A stretch of 64,000 nt of DNA from Trinickia violacea (GTDB lineage: Bacteria; Pseudomonadota; Gammaproteobacteria; Burkholderiales; Burkholderiaceae), in contig NZ_CP040078.1 in NCBI RefSeq assembly GCF_005280735.1, forward strand, positions 496,001 to 560,000. The letters run 5' to 3'. The notes beneath the pieces were generated by a model. That model saw only the letters and a list, made by a program, of their open reading frames with translations. It searched no databases and was not told where the DNA came from. Made by a program: the position numbers and the translations under genes. Shown here piece by piece: positions 25,094 to 34,459 of this stretch. Numbering within the stretch: position 1 is the stretch's first letter; every line of letters starts with the position of its first letter.

Positions 25094-26436
25094 GATGTGA
25101 CGGCGATCAGTTCGAGTTTGAGGTCGTTGATGCCAGACGGCGCGTAGATCATCGCCGACTGGGCCTGCAGCATGCGGTCATAGAGCGCGCTGCGCGATTC
25201 GAAAGCGAAGTAGCATGCGCCGGGCCGCACCGGAATCGCGGGCGGCACCTGTGGCGTATAGACGAGGCGCACGCCGGGCATCGCGGACAGCACCAGCTTG
25301 TCGACGTCGTCGGGCGCGCCGACCTTGAAGCGCGCGGGCACGGCGTCGATCAGCTCGATGGTCGGCATGTCGGCCGAGACGGCGATATAGAACGTGGTCT
25401 TGTCGTCGATCTTGCCGGAGTCGAGGCGGCCGACGTGGAACGACGGACGCACTTCGTCGAGCGCGATCGCGAAGTAGCGCGTCGAGATCACCGTTTCGAG
25501 CAGATCGCGCAGGATCGAATCGAGCCGCGCGAAGCCTGGGCCGGGATCGTCGTGACGATAGGCGGGCAAGTCGGCAAGCGCGTAGCCCTTCGAGAACGTC
25601 ATCAACTGGCCGGCCAGGCGCAGCCATTCCTGAAAGAGCCGCTCGGGATGCAGCGCCGCATGCTGATGCAAATGCGCGAGCGTCGCGAACGCGGCGCTTG
25701 CCGTATGCAGCAGCCAGAACGATGCGATATCGCCGGAACGGAATTCGATGATGTTCTTGGTCGGCTCGCGATGAAAGCCGTAGAGCGCGCTGACCTTCGC
25801 CTGCAACGCATCGATCAGCTGACGCAGGCGCTGATGAAGAATCGGCGACGCTTCGATCGCGAGGCACGGCGGCACGAAGCTGTCGTCGATCTCGAAGCCA
25901 GAGGTGGCGGTGCGGCGCACGCGCACGAGCGGCACGGACAGCAATTGATCGCGCGGCTCGGTATGGGCGATCAGCTTGACGCTCGTCTTGAGGAACGTGA
26001 TGTCGGCAACGGCTGCGTCGGTGAAGTGGTCGGCCACCGGCGCCTGCTCGCTCACGTAGCGCGAGATGAAGCCGGCGTCCGCGTTCTCGGCGTAGTTCGC
26101 GCCGGTCTCGCGCAGCGGATGCAGCGCGAGATAGAACGTGAATTCGCTGATGCCGTCGGGCAAGGTATCGAGCGCGATCGGCGGCGGCAGATTATCGGCC
26201 TGCGGCGCGGCATAGAGCGTGCCGTCGGGAAACACGAGCGACAGCTCGCTCAAGCGCAGCACGTTGCTGCCGAGCGCATCGCGATCGAAGCGCACCGAGC
26301 GCACCCCCCAGTTGTACGGCTGGATCGCCTGTATCGATTCAAAGAGGCGCGCCTCGTGATAGGCATCCTGCCGCTGGAAATGCTGCGGTCTGAGAAAGAG
26401 CCCTTCTCCCCAGAGCACCTTTGCCGAATAGCTCAT
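25090..26436 (-). CDS. tssK: T6SS baseplate protein TssK
   Basis: A 448-residue protein of standard TssK length, beginning with the diagnostic KVLWGEGLFLRPQHFQRQDA. TssK trimers connect the baseplate (TssE/F/G, VgrG) to the TssL-TssM membrane complex. It overlaps tssL by 4 bp and is separated from tssJ by 115 bp. It is part of the leftward tssJ-tssK-tssL operon. Confidence 0.98.
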   Translation of the reverse strand: MSYSAKVLWGEGLFLRPQHFQRQDAYHEARLFESIQAIQPYNWGVRSVRFDRDALGSNVLRLSELSLVFPDGTLYAAPQADNLPPPIALDTLPDGISEFTFYLALHPLRETGANYAENADAGFISRYVSEQAPVADHFTDAAVADITFLKTSVKLIAHTEPRDQLLSVPLVRVRRTATSGFEIDDSFVPPCLAIEASPILHQRLRQLIDALQAKVSALYGFHREPTKNIIEFRSGDIASFWLLHTASAAFATLAHLHQHAALHPERLFQEWLRLAGQLMTFSKGYALADLPAYRHDDPGPGFARLDSILRDLLETVISTRYFAIALDEVRPSFHVGRLDSGKIDDKTTFYIAVSADMPTIELIDAVPARFKVGAPDDVDKLVLSAMPGVRLVYTPQVPPAIPVRPGACYFAFESRSALYDRMLQAQSAMIYAPSGINDLKLELIAVTS

Positions 26437-26551
26437 GTGAAACCCGTTAAATGCGTTCAGTGGTTGAGTGCGCTTGCGGTTCGGAAGCCGCTTGTTGTCA
26501 TTGTCATGGCCGGATCGTGAAATCGTTTCAAAGCGCTTTCAATCCGGCGGA

Positions 26552-27166
26552 TTAGCCGCAACTGACCGACGAGAGCATATTCAACTGCTGCGGCGGCATA
26601 CTCGGATCGGCCGGTATCACCGTGCCGTTGGTAACGGTCATTGCGCAGTTATGCAGGCCGATCATTATGCCGGATTTCTCCGACTTGGCCGGATCGAATG
26701 CGAATTTCCAGCGCTGCAATGCCGGGTCGCGGAATAGCGCGACTACGCCGAATGCCTGCGCTTCACGCGAGACTTTCTCGGTGACGTTGTAACGCTGCCC
26801 CGGTATCAGCGTGACTTCGCGCACGCTGAGCAAATCGGTACCTAAAGTACTTTTTTCCTTATTCGGATCGGTAAAAGTATCAAACGGCGCTTGCTGGAAT
26901 GAGGTCGGGTCTTTCAGCGCATATAACCGGACCACGAGCGCCAGCGGCTTTTGATCGGTGGCGGCATTCAGATTCGGCGCGGCCGCGAGCGTCAGGCCGA
27001 TATTGCGCGGCGGCTTTTGGGAATCGGGCACGTCCGGCTTGCCGATACCCGCGGCCTGTAAGGCGGAGGAGGCGGCGGCGCCGAGCACGGACACGCCCGC
27101 GGCGCACCCCGTGAGCCACGCGCAAAACAAGACCGGCACCCCGTAGCGAATAAATTGCTGCTTCAT
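26552..27166 (-). CDS. tssJ: T6SS outer-membrane lipoprotein TssJ
   Basis: A 204-residue lipoprotein. The signal sequence ends in AWLTGC (Cys about residue 22). The mature part has the TssJ transthyretin-like pattern: LVVRLYALKDPTSFQQAPFD, EVTLIPGQRYNV and VALFRDP. It anchors TssM to the outer membrane. It is first in the leftward tssJKL operon, divergent from tagM across a 347-bp AT-rich gap. Confidence 0.95.
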   Translation of the reverse strand: MKQQFIRYGVPVLFCAWLTGCAAGVSVLGAAASSALQAAGIGKPDVPDSQKPPRNIGLTLAAAPNLNAATDQKPLALVVRLYALKDPTSFQQAPFDTFTDPNKEKSTLGTDLLSVREVTLIPGQRYNVTEKVSREAQAFGVVALFRDPALQRWKFAFDPAKSEKSGIMIGLHNCAMTVTNGTVIPADPSMPPQQLNMLSSVSCG

Positions 27167-27513
27167 TTAATTCGGCAAGCCAAACCCTGCCGCCCCCTTA
27201 AAGCCTTCGACAAAATCACAAAAAAATACACATATTCGGGCATCCCGCGCACCGGCCGCGCAGTGCCGTCATTCGAGGCTCCGCCCCGGAAAATTTTGCC
27301 GAATATTCACGCGATTTAACAATTAATCCGGAAATAATTTCTTCGCTCATTAGCCGAATTGCAAAACACATTCAACTCGCAATCGGTTTTTCACGCGAAA
27401 GTTGAATTATCAAAAATTGGCCTGTACTATACCCGCGCATTCGCCGCAAAGCAAAACTGCGGTTTCTCCAGTTTCTCCATGAATTGAATAAACCGCACGC
27501 CGGTAATAGAACG
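27167..27513. promoter_or_regulatory. AT-rich divergent promoter region of the T6SS cluster
   Basis: No gene is visible. Toward tagM-tssBC, TTGAAT at 27402-27407 and TACTAT at 27425-27430 have an ideal 17-bp spacer. An 8-bp inverted repeat (ATTCAACT at 27370-27377, AGTTGAAT at 27400-27407) overlaps the -35 and looks like an operator. The tssJ side must hold the leftward promoter. Confidence 0.6.
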
Positions 27514-28200
27514 ATGAAACAGCAACTTATCTCTAGACTCTCCGGTGTGGTGCTTGCATGCGGCGTCATCGCCGGTTGCGCCACGCAAAACACCAACCCG
27601 GCGGCCACGCCTGAAGCCTTTAATAAGGGGCTCGCCGATGCCGACGCGGTTGCGAAGGCGGGCGATCAGGATCGCGCCCTCGGCCTTTATCAGCAATTGA
27701 CGAAGGCCGATCCGACGCGCGAAGAGCCGTGGTCGCGTATTGCGCAAATCCAGTTCTCGCAAACGCATTACGGTCAGGCGATCGTCGCGGCGCAAGAAGC
27801 GCTGCAGCGCGACAACACCGACCGCAATGCGAAGAGCGTGCTGGCCGTGAGCGGCCTGCGCGTCGCAACCGAATCGCTCGGCCAGTTGCGCCAGGACGCG
27901 GCGCTCCAGGGCGACGCGAAGTCCGACGCGCAAGTTCTCGCGAAGCAGTTGCGCGACACGCTTGGCGAGGACACGTTGTTCCCCGACGAAGCCGAGGCGA
28001 AGAAGCCCGTTGTGAAAAAGAAGAAGTGGGTTCGACGTCCGGCGGCAGTCGCCAAGGCGTCGAGCGACGCGGCGGGCACCGACGCAGCCGCGCAGAAATC
28101 CGCCCAGCCTGCGGCAACGCAGGCGGCGCCGCAGCCGGCCGCGCCGGCCAAGGCAGCGCAAAGCGGTGGCGCTTCCGATCCGTTCAGCGCACTTCGCTGA
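27514..28200 (+). CDS. tagM: T6SS-associated TPR lipoprotein (TagM-like)
   Basis: A 228-residue lipoprotein from ATG 27514 (MKQQLISRLSG), with lipobox VIAGC. TPR-like helices follow (ADAVAKAGDQDRALGLYQQL and EPWSRIAQIQFSQTHYGQAI). The C-terminal 70 residues are a Lys- then Ala/Pro-rich tail. Position just before tssB matches tagM in the Burkholderia cenocepacia T6SS as I remember it. Its job is probably in the outer membrane or in assembly. The symbol is by synteny; the fold is read from sequence. Confidence 0.7.
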   Translation: MKQQLISRLSGVVLACGVIAGCATQNTNPAATPEAFNKGLADADAVAKAGDQDRALGLYQQLTKADPTREEPWSRIAQIQFSQTHYGQAIVAAQEALQRDNTDRNAKSVLAVSGLRVATESLGQLRQDAALQGDAKSDAQVLAKQLRDTLGEDTLFPDEAEAKKPVVKKKKWVRRPAAVAKASSDAAGTDAAAQKSAQPAATQAAPQPAAPAKAAQSGGASDPFSALR

Positions 28201-28233
28201 GCAAACGCTGACATTCCCAATCCGAGGGCCGTG

Positions 28234-28770
28234 ATGGCTAAGAAAGAAAGCATCCAAAAGCGTTTGCAAAAAGTGCGCCCGCCGCGCGTTCAACTGACGT
28301 ACGAGGTCGAGCGCGGCGATGCGATCGAAGTGAAGGAGCTGCCGTTCGTCGTCGGCGTGATGGCCGATCTCGCCGGTCAATCCGAAGTGGAGCAGCCGAA
28401 GCTGCGCGACCGCAAGTTCGTCAGCATCGACCGCGACAACTTCGACGACGTGATGCGAGGCATCGAGCCGCGCGCCGCGTTTCAGGTGAAGAACCGGCTG
28501 AGCGATGCGGGCGGCAAGTTTGCCGTCGACCTGAAGTTCCGCTCGATGGCCGATTTCAACCCCGACGAAGTGGTCGCGCAGATCGAGCCGCTGCAGCGTT
28601 TGCTCGAGGCGCGTTCGAAGCTCGCGGACTTGCGCAACAAGCTGGCCGGCAACGACAAGCTCGAGGACCTGCTCTCCGAAGTGCTCGCGAACACGCAGCA
28701 ATTGCAGACGCTGGCGAAGAACACCGGCGCAGGCAGCGACACGCCGGATCAGGACAAGCCAAGCGAATAA
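28234..28770 (+). CDS. tssB: T6SS sheath small subunit TssB (VipA)
   Basis: A 178-residue protein of normal length with the diagnostic N-terminus SIQKRLQKVRPPRVQLTYEV and ELPFVVGVMADLAG. ATG 28234 is used after GAGGG; a GTG three bases earlier is possible. With TssC it builds the contractile sheath. tssC follows after 22 bp. Confidence 0.98.
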   Translation: MAKKESIQKRLQKVRPPRVQLTYEVERGDAIEVKELPFVVGVMADLAGQSEVEQPKLRDRKFVSIDRDNFDDVMRGIEPRAAFQVKNRLSDAGGKFAVDLKFRSMADFNPDEVVAQIEPLQRLLEARSKLADLRNKLAGNDKLEDLLSEVLANTQQLQTLAKNTGAGSDTPDQDKPSE

Positions 28771-28792
28771 GAACGAAGACGGGGGGTGTGAG

Positions 28793-30283
28793 ATGAACCA
28801 GCAAACAGCCGCGGCCCAACTTGCGCAAGTCCAGACGGACGCCGGACCTTCTTTGCTCGACCAGATCGTCGAGAAGAGCAAGGTGGCGAAGTCCGAGTCG
28901 GAGCATGCGCGCGCGAAAGATCTGATCGGCGAACTCGTGAACCAGGTGCTCGAAGGCACCGTGGTGGTGTCCGACAATCTGTCGGCGACGATCGATGCGC
29001 GCGTCGCCGAGCTCGACCGCCTGATTTCCGCGCAGCTTTCCGAAGTGATGCACGCGGCGGAATTCCAGCGCATGGAGAGCACCTGGCGCGGCCTCAATTA
29101 TCTGGTGATGGAGAGCAACACCGGCTCGACCATCAAGATCAAGGCGCTGCATGCGCCCAAGCGCGACATCGTGCGCGACTTCAAGAGCGCGAGCGAATTC
29201 GATCAGAGCGCGCTCTTCAAGAAGGTTTACGAAGAAGAATTCGGCACGTTCGGCGGTGCGCCGTTCGGCGCGCTGATCGGCGACTTCGAAGTGACGCGCC
29301 AGCCGGAAGACATGTATTTCATCGAGCAGATGTCGCACGTCGCCGCGGCCGCGCACGCGCCGTTTATCGCGTCGTCCTCGCCCGAGCTGCTCGGCCTCGA
29401 ATCGTTCGCCGATCTCGGCAAGCCGCGCGATCTCGGCAAGGTGTTCGACACCGTCGAATACGCGAAGTGGAAGTCGTTCCGCGACGCCGAAGATTCGCGC
29501 TATGTCGGCCTCACGCTGCCGCGCTTTCTCGGCCGCCTGCCGTTCAATCCGAAGGACGGCGCGATCGCCGAGAACTTCAACTTCCTCGAAGACGTCGACG
29601 GCACCGACCATTCGAAGTACCTGTGGTGCAACGCGGCGTGGGCATTCGGCGCGCGCTTGACGGCTGCGTTCGACGACTTCGGCTGGTGCGCGGCGATTCG
29701 CGGCGTCGAAGGCGGCGGCTTGGTCGAAGACCTGCCGACGCACACGTTCAAGACCGACGACGGCGAGATCGCGCTCAAATGCCCGACCGAAATCGCGATC
29801 ACGGACCGTCGCGAGAAAGAGCTTTCGGACCTCGGCTTCATCCCGCTCGTGCACTGCAAGAATTCCGATTACGCCGCGTTCTTCGCCGCGCAATCGGTGC
29901 AAAAGCCGAAGAAGTACAGCACCGATAGCGCCAACGCGAACGCCGTGCTGTCCGCGCAGCTGCAATACATCTTCTCGGTGTCGCGCGTGGCGCACTACTT
30001 GAAGGCGATGATGCGCGACAAGATCGGCAGCTTCGCATCGGCGCAGAACGTCGAAGTGTTCCTGAACCGCTGGATCTCGCAGTACGTGCTGCTCGACGAC
30101 AACGCGACGCAAGAGCAAAAGGCGCAATTCCCGCTGCGCGAAGCGTCGATTCAGGTCGCCGAGATTCCGGGCAAGCCCGGCTCGTATCGCTCGGTCGCGT
30201 TCCTGCGTCCGCACTTCCAGCTGGACGAGCTGTCGATCTCGCTGCGGCTCGTCGCCGACCTGCCGAAGCCGGCGGGCGCTTGA
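28793..30283 (+). CDS. tssC: T6SS sheath large subunit TssC (VipB)
   Basis: A 496-residue protein. Diagnostic stretches include AEFQRMESTWRGLNYLVMES, FKKVYEEEFGTFGGAPFGAL, and the C-terminal SVAFLRPHFQLDELSISLRL. It polymerises with TssB into the sheath that propels Hcp and VgrG and is disassembled by ClpV. A 131-bp gap with a strong palindrome separates it from hcp. Confidence 0.98.
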   Translation: MNQQTAAAQLAQVQTDAGPSLLDQIVEKSKVAKSESEHARAKDLIGELVNQVLEGTVVVSDNLSATIDARVAELDRLISAQLSEVMHAAEFQRMESTWRGLNYLVMESNTGSTIKIKALHAPKRDIVRDFKSASEFDQSALFKKVYEEEFGTFGGAPFGALIGDFEVTRQPEDMYFIEQMSHVAAAAHAPFIASSSPELLGLESFADLGKPRDLGKVFDTVEYAKWKSFRDAEDSRYVGLTLPRFLGRLPFNPKDGAIAENFNFLEDVDGTDHSKYLWCNAAWAFGARLTAAFDDFGWCAAIRGVEGGGLVEDLPTHTFKTDDGEIALKCPTEIAITDRREKELSDLGFIPLVHCKNSDYAAFFAAQSVQKPKKYSTDSANANAVLSAQLQYIFSVSRVAHYLKAMMRDKIGSFASAQNVEVFLNRWISQYVLLDDNATQEQKAQFPLREASIQVAEIPGKPGSYRSVAFLRPHFQLDELSISLRLVADLPKPAGA

Positions 30284-30356
30284 TCAGATTGAGGGTAGGC
30301 TCTGCATGCAGAGCTGGCAGGGCCTGAGAGGTAGAAGAAGTAAATGAAGTCAGTGC

Positions 30357-30377
30357 ATCCGGGCGGGCCGCCCGGAT
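30357..30377. promoter_or_regulatory. Perfect palindrome in the hcp leader
   Basis: ATCCGGGCGG and CCGCCCGGAT flank a single G, 38 bp before the hcp start. As RNA it folds into a very stable hairpin. It may protect the 5' end of an abundant hcp message or partially terminate upstream transcripts; which is unknown. Confidence 0.55.
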
Positions 30378-30414
30378 AGCTTGTCAAACCGCAATGCTCG
30401 GGAGTAACGAAGTT

Positions 30415-30918
30415 ATGAAGGACATCTATCTAAAGTTTGGCAACCCTGCCATCAAGGGTGAATCCGCCGACAAGGATCATTCGGGCTGGATCGAGATCGA
30501 TTCGTGGAATCACGCGATCACGCAGCCGCGCTCGGCAACCGCCTCGACGTCCGGCGGCCACACGTCGGAGCGCTGCGAGCATGACGACATGCAGTTCACG
30601 AAAGACATCGATGTCGTGAGCCCGCTGTTGTACCAGCACGCTTCGGGCGGCACGACGTTCGACGAAGCGACGATCGAATTCATGCGCTCGGACGGCGAAG
30701 GCAACCGGGTCAAGTACCTGGAAATCAAGCTCAAGTACGTGATTATCTCGAGCGTGGCGCCGAGCGTCGTGGGCGAAGGTCTGCCGACGGAAAGCTTCTC
30801 GCTGAAGTACGCTGCCGTGCAATGGAAGTACACGCAGCAGAAGGTCGGCGGCGGTCAGGGCGGCAATGCGCAAGGCGCATGGAGCCTGACGAAGAACGAC
30901 AAGACCTACGCGGTCTGA
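30415..30918 (+). CDS. hcp: T6SS tube protein Hcp (TssD)
   Basis: A 167-residue Hcp from ATG 30415, after GGAG. It starts with the typical MKDIYLKFGNPAIKGES, followed by GWIEIDSWNH, and ends in a Gly-rich stretch and AWSLTKNDKTYAV. Hexameric rings stack into the secreted inner tube. Its own hairpin-containing leader within the tss operon suggests separate message dosage. Confidence 0.98.
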   Translation: MKDIYLKFGNPAIKGESADKDHSGWIEIDSWNHAITQPRSATASTSGGHTSERCEHDDMQFTKDIDVVSPLLYQHASGGTTFDEATIEFMRSDGEGNRVKYLEIKLKYVIISSVAPSVVGEGLPTESFSLKYAAVQWKYTQQKVGGGQGGNAQGAWSLTKNDKTYAV

Positions 30919-31001
30919 TGACGTGACGTAGAGAGCGGCGCGCCTTTGGCTTGACCCTAAAGGCGTGGCCGCTCTTTGCTTCGCATCGCGGACTACTGCT
31001 G

Positions 31002-31481
31002 ATGAAACGCTTCGAACCGAGCTTTCTCGACAAGCTGTTCGATGACGAACCGCACGTGCCTGCAACGGCCACGATGCGGCAATTGTCGTTGGATGAGCTG
31101 AAGAGCACCGTCGCGCGCGATGTCGAGGCCATTCTGAACACGCGGATCGCGCTGACCGAACGCGAGCTGGCGACGCTGCCCGAGTGCCAGCGTTCGGTGC
31201 TCACGTATGGCCTGAACGATTTTGCGGGCCTGAGCCTCGCGAGCCACTACGACCGTGCGTTCATCTGCAAGTCGATCCAGCAGGCGATTGCGCGTCATGA
31301 GCCGCGCTTGCAACGCGTGTCGGTGGAGCTGGAGCTCAACGAACAGTCGACCAACGCGCTGTATTTCGCGATCTCGGCGCTGCTCGTCGTGCATCCGGCC
31401 GAGGAGCCGGTCAGTTTTGACGCGATGCTGCAACCGTCGACGTTGCAGTATTCGGTGACGCGCGCGCGGGCGAAGCTCTGA
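31002..31481 (+). CDS. tssE: T6SS baseplate protein TssE
   Basis: A 159-residue gp25-like protein. Start ATG 31002 (MKRFEPSFLDKLFDDEP); the longer frame begins with TTG and adds an unlikely leader. The gp25 core includes RDVEAILNTR, SVLTYGLNDF and RLQRVSVELE. It initiates sheath polymerisation at the baseplate. It is transcribed between hcp and tssF. Confidence 0.95.
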   Translation: MKRFEPSFLDKLFDDEPHVPATATMRQLSLDELKSTVARDVEAILNTRIALTERELATLPECQRSVLTYGLNDFAGLSLASHYDRAFICKSIQQAIARHEPRLQRVSVELELNEQSTNALYFAISALLVVHPAEEPVSFDAMLQPSTLQYSVTRARAKL

Positions 31482-31525
31482 GCACGCTCGAAAGGCAGTA
31501 ACCAAGCCGTACCGGGGAACGATTG

Positions 31526-33361
31526 ATGGAAGAATTGCTGCCTTACTACGAGCGCGAGCTGGCCTTCTTGCGGCGCGGCTCGCGCGATTTCGCCGATCGT
31601 TACCCGAAGATCGCCGCGCGCCTCGCGATCTCGGGCGAGCACTGCGAAGATCCGCACGTCGAGCGGATGATCGAATCGTTCGCGCTGCTCGGCGCGCGCA
31701 TCAACAAGAAGCTCGACGACGACTACCCCGAATTCACCGAAGCACTGCTCGAAGTGCTTTACCCGCATTATCTGCGGCCGTTTCCGTCGTGCTCGATCGC
31801 GCAGTTCGGCGCGGCCGACGCGCACCAGCTGACCGAACCGGCCACGATCGAGCGCGGCACCGAGCTCAGAAGCCGCGCGCTGCGCGGCGTGCAGTGCCGC
31901 TTTCGCACCGCGTATGACGTGACGCTCGTGCCCATTCGCATCGCCGAGGCGCGCTGCGTGCCGATCTCGATGGCGCCGAGCGCCGCGCTGTTGCCGAACA
32001 ACGCGACGGCGATCGTGTCGATCACGTTCGAATCGACCGCGCCGCAGCTCGACGTCGGCGCTTTGAAAGTGAACACGCTGCGCGCCCACCTGCACGGCGA
32101 GCAGTCGTTCATCGCGGCGCTCGCCGACAGCCTCTTCGTCAACGCCATGGCGACCTACGTCGAAGCCGACCGCAGCGGCCAATGGAAGCTGCTTCGCGCG
32201 GCGCCGCTCGCGCAAGCGGGTTTCGACGAGGCCGACGCGCTGATCGACTATCCGGCGAAATCGCACCCGGCGTATCGCCTGTTGACCGAATACTTCGCGT
32301 TTCCCGAGAAATTCAACTTCGTCGACTTCGACCTGGCGGCGATGACGCGTGCGAGCGGGCGATGCAAACGCCTCACGCTGCACGTCGTGCTCAAGGACGT
32401 GCGCAGCGATTCGCACGTCGCGCGCCTGCTCGAATCGTTGTCGGCGCAACATTTGCGGCTGTTCTGCACGCCCGTCGTCAACCTGTTTCAGCAGCACGGC
32501 GAGCCGATCCGCGTGAATCATCAATCGGTGTCGTACCCGGTCGTGGCCGACGCGCGCCGTGCGTTCGCCTACGAGGTCTATTCGATCGATTCGGTCAAGC
32601 TCGTCAAGCAGCGCGCGCATGAGGAGACGGTGACGGAGTTTCGTCCGTTCTATTCGTTGCATCACGGCGAGACGGCACGCGAGGGGCACTACTGGTTCGC
32701 CCGCCGCAACGACTGGGTCGCGCAGAACAGCCCCGGCTACGAGACGGAAATCTCGGTCGTCGATATCGACTTCGAGCCGGCCGCGCCGCAAACCGATACC
32801 TTGTCGCTCGATCTCACCTGCACCAACCGCGACCTGCCCGAATCGATGGCGGTGGGGCTCGAAGGCGGCGACCTGTTTTACGAAGGCGGCTCGCTCGCGG
32901 GCAGCATTTCGCTGTTGCGCCGGCCGACGCCGACCGTGCGCTTCGATCGCGGCCGCGCCGCGCACTGGCGGCTCGTCTCGCATCTCGCGCTCAATCACGT
33001 CTCGCTCGCGAGCAGCGGCTTGGCCGCGCTCAAGGAAATGCTCGTGCTCTACGACTTGCGGCGCACGGCGGTATCGGCGCGCCATATCGACGGGCTCGTC
33101 GGCATCGAGCAGCGCGCCGCGGTGCAGTGGCTGCCCGGCAAGCCGTTCGCGACTTTCGTGCGCGGCATCGAGATTCAGCTGACGATCGACGAGGAGCATT
33201 TCGTCGGCACGAGCCTCGCGTCGTTCGTGCGGGTCATCGACACGTTTTTTGGGCTGTACGTGCATTTGAACAGCTTTGTGCAACTGGTCGTCGTGTCGAA
33301 GCGCACCGGCGAGGAGATCATGCGATGCAAGCCGCGCAGCGGAGAATCGATCCTGGCGTAG
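31526..33361 (+). CDS. tssF: T6SS baseplate protein TssF
   Basis: A 611-residue protein of full family length from ATG 31526 (MEELLPYYERELAFLRRGSR). Typical sequence continues with FADRYPKIAARLAI and HVERMIESFALLGARI. It forms the baseplate wedge with TssG and TssE. It overlaps tssG by 37 bp, so translation is probably coupled. Confidence 0.98.
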   Translation: MEELLPYYERELAFLRRGSRDFADRYPKIAARLAISGEHCEDPHVERMIESFALLGARINKKLDDDYPEFTEALLEVLYPHYLRPFPSCSIAQFGAADAHQLTEPATIERGTELRSRALRGVQCRFRTAYDVTLVPIRIAEARCVPISMAPSAALLPNNATAIVSITFESTAPQLDVGALKVNTLRAHLHGEQSFIAALADSLFVNAMATYVEADRSGQWKLLRAAPLAQAGFDEADALIDYPAKSHPAYRLLTEYFAFPEKFNFVDFDLAAMTRASGRCKRLTLHVVLKDVRSDSHVARLLESLSAQHLRLFCTPVVNLFQQHGEPIRVNHQSVSYPVVADARRAFAYEVYSIDSVKLVKQRAHEETVTEFRPFYSLHHGETAREGHYWFARRNDWVAQNSPGYETEISVVDIDFEPAAPQTDTLSLDLTCTNRDLPESMAVGLEGGDLFYEGGSLAGSISLLRRPTPTVRFDRGRAAHWRLVSHLALNHVSLASSGLAALKEMLVLYDLRRTAVSARHIDGLVGIEQRAAVQWLPGKPFATFVRGIEIQLTIDEEHFVGTSLASFVRVIDTFFGLYVHLNSFVQLVVVSKRTGEEIMRCKPRSGESILA

Positions 33362-34419
33362 TCGAACGCCTGCTCGACGAGCCGTATCGCTTCGAATTTT
33401 TCCAGGCGGTGCGGATGCTCGAGAAGTGGTTCACGCAGCAGGCGCCCGAGCGCGCGAATGCGCGGCCCGGCGACGTGCTCGCGCGCCATATTGCGTTTCG
33501 CAACACGCTGTCGCTCTCGTTTCCGGCGAGCGAAATTCACCACGCCACGCCTTACGACGAGGCGGGCGCGGCCATTGCCGATAGCGCGAAGCGTGCAGAA
33601 GCGATCGAGGCGGGGGAGCTGGCGCGCATCGAACTGATGCCGATGTTCTTCGGCCTATTGGGCGGCCAAGGCGCACTGCCGCTTCATTACACGGAGCAGA
33701 TGGTTGCGCGCGAGATGAAGCGCGACCACGCCGCGCGCGAGTTCTTCGACATCTTTTCGAATCGCGCCACCGCGCTCTTCTACTCGGCGTGGAAGAAATA
33801 CCGGCTGCCGTTCCACTACGAACTCGACAAGGACGAACGCTATCTGCCGCTCTTGCTCGCGCTCGCGGGCGTGTCCGATACGCCGTCGCGCACGAGCGTT
33901 CAGCAGGGTCGCGGCGCGCTCGAAGACGAAGCGATCGCAGGCTATGCGATGGCGGCGCGGCATCGGCCGATGTCGGCGGCTTATTTGCAGCGCACGCTGG
34001 CGGAGTATTTCGACGTGCCGGTGCGCGTCGAGCAATTCGTCGGCAAGTGGTACGACGTGCCGCCCGATCAAGTGACGCTGCTCGGCAACGTCAACGCCAC
34101 CTTGGGTGCGACCGCGCTTGCCGGCGCGCGTGTCTGGCAGCGCGACATGCGCGCGCGGCTCGTCGTCGGTCCGCTCAGGATGGCCGACTACGAGGCGTTC
34201 TTGCCCGGCGCCGAGCGCGCCGTCGCGCTCGAACGGATGCTGACGCTGCTCGCGGGCGTGACGCTCGAGTATGAAGTGAAGCTCGTGCTGCGCCGCTCGG
34301 AAGTCGGCTCGATTCACCTCGGCCGCGGCGCGCGCCTTGGCTGGGACGCCTTCCTCTGCACCCGCGATGCCGAGCGCGATCGCTCGGACGCCCGCTACGA
34401 ACTCCACGTCATTCACTGA
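33325..34419 (+). CDS. tssG: T6SS baseplate protein TssG
   Basis: A 364-residue protein from ATG 33325. Diagnostic parts are PYRFEFFQAVRMLEKW, the MFFGLLGGQGALPLHYTEQM stretch, and VRVEQFVGKWYDVPPDQ. It partners TssF in the wedge complex. The start lies inside the end of tssF. The frame to the left of 33325 is a shadow. Confidence 0.97.
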   Translation: MQAAQRRIDPGVVERLLDEPYRFEFFQAVRMLEKWFTQQAPERANARPGDVLARHIAFRNTLSLSFPASEIHHATPYDEAGAAIADSAKRAEAIEAGELARIELMPMFFGLLGGQGALPLHYTEQMVAREMKRDHAAREFFDIFSNRATALFYSAWKKYRLPFHYELDKDERYLPLLLALAGVSDTPSRTSVQQGRGALEDEAIAGYAMAARHRPMSAAYLQRTLAEYFDVPVRVEQFVGKWYDVPPDQVTLLGNVNATLGATALAGARVWQRDMRARLVVGPLRMADYEAFLPGAERAVALERMLTLLAGVTLEYEVKLVLRRSEVGSIHLGRGARLGWDAFLCTRDAERDRSDARYELHVIH

Positions 34420-34459
34420 CTGACCGCAACACAACAACACGAGAACCGGACCGCACGAT

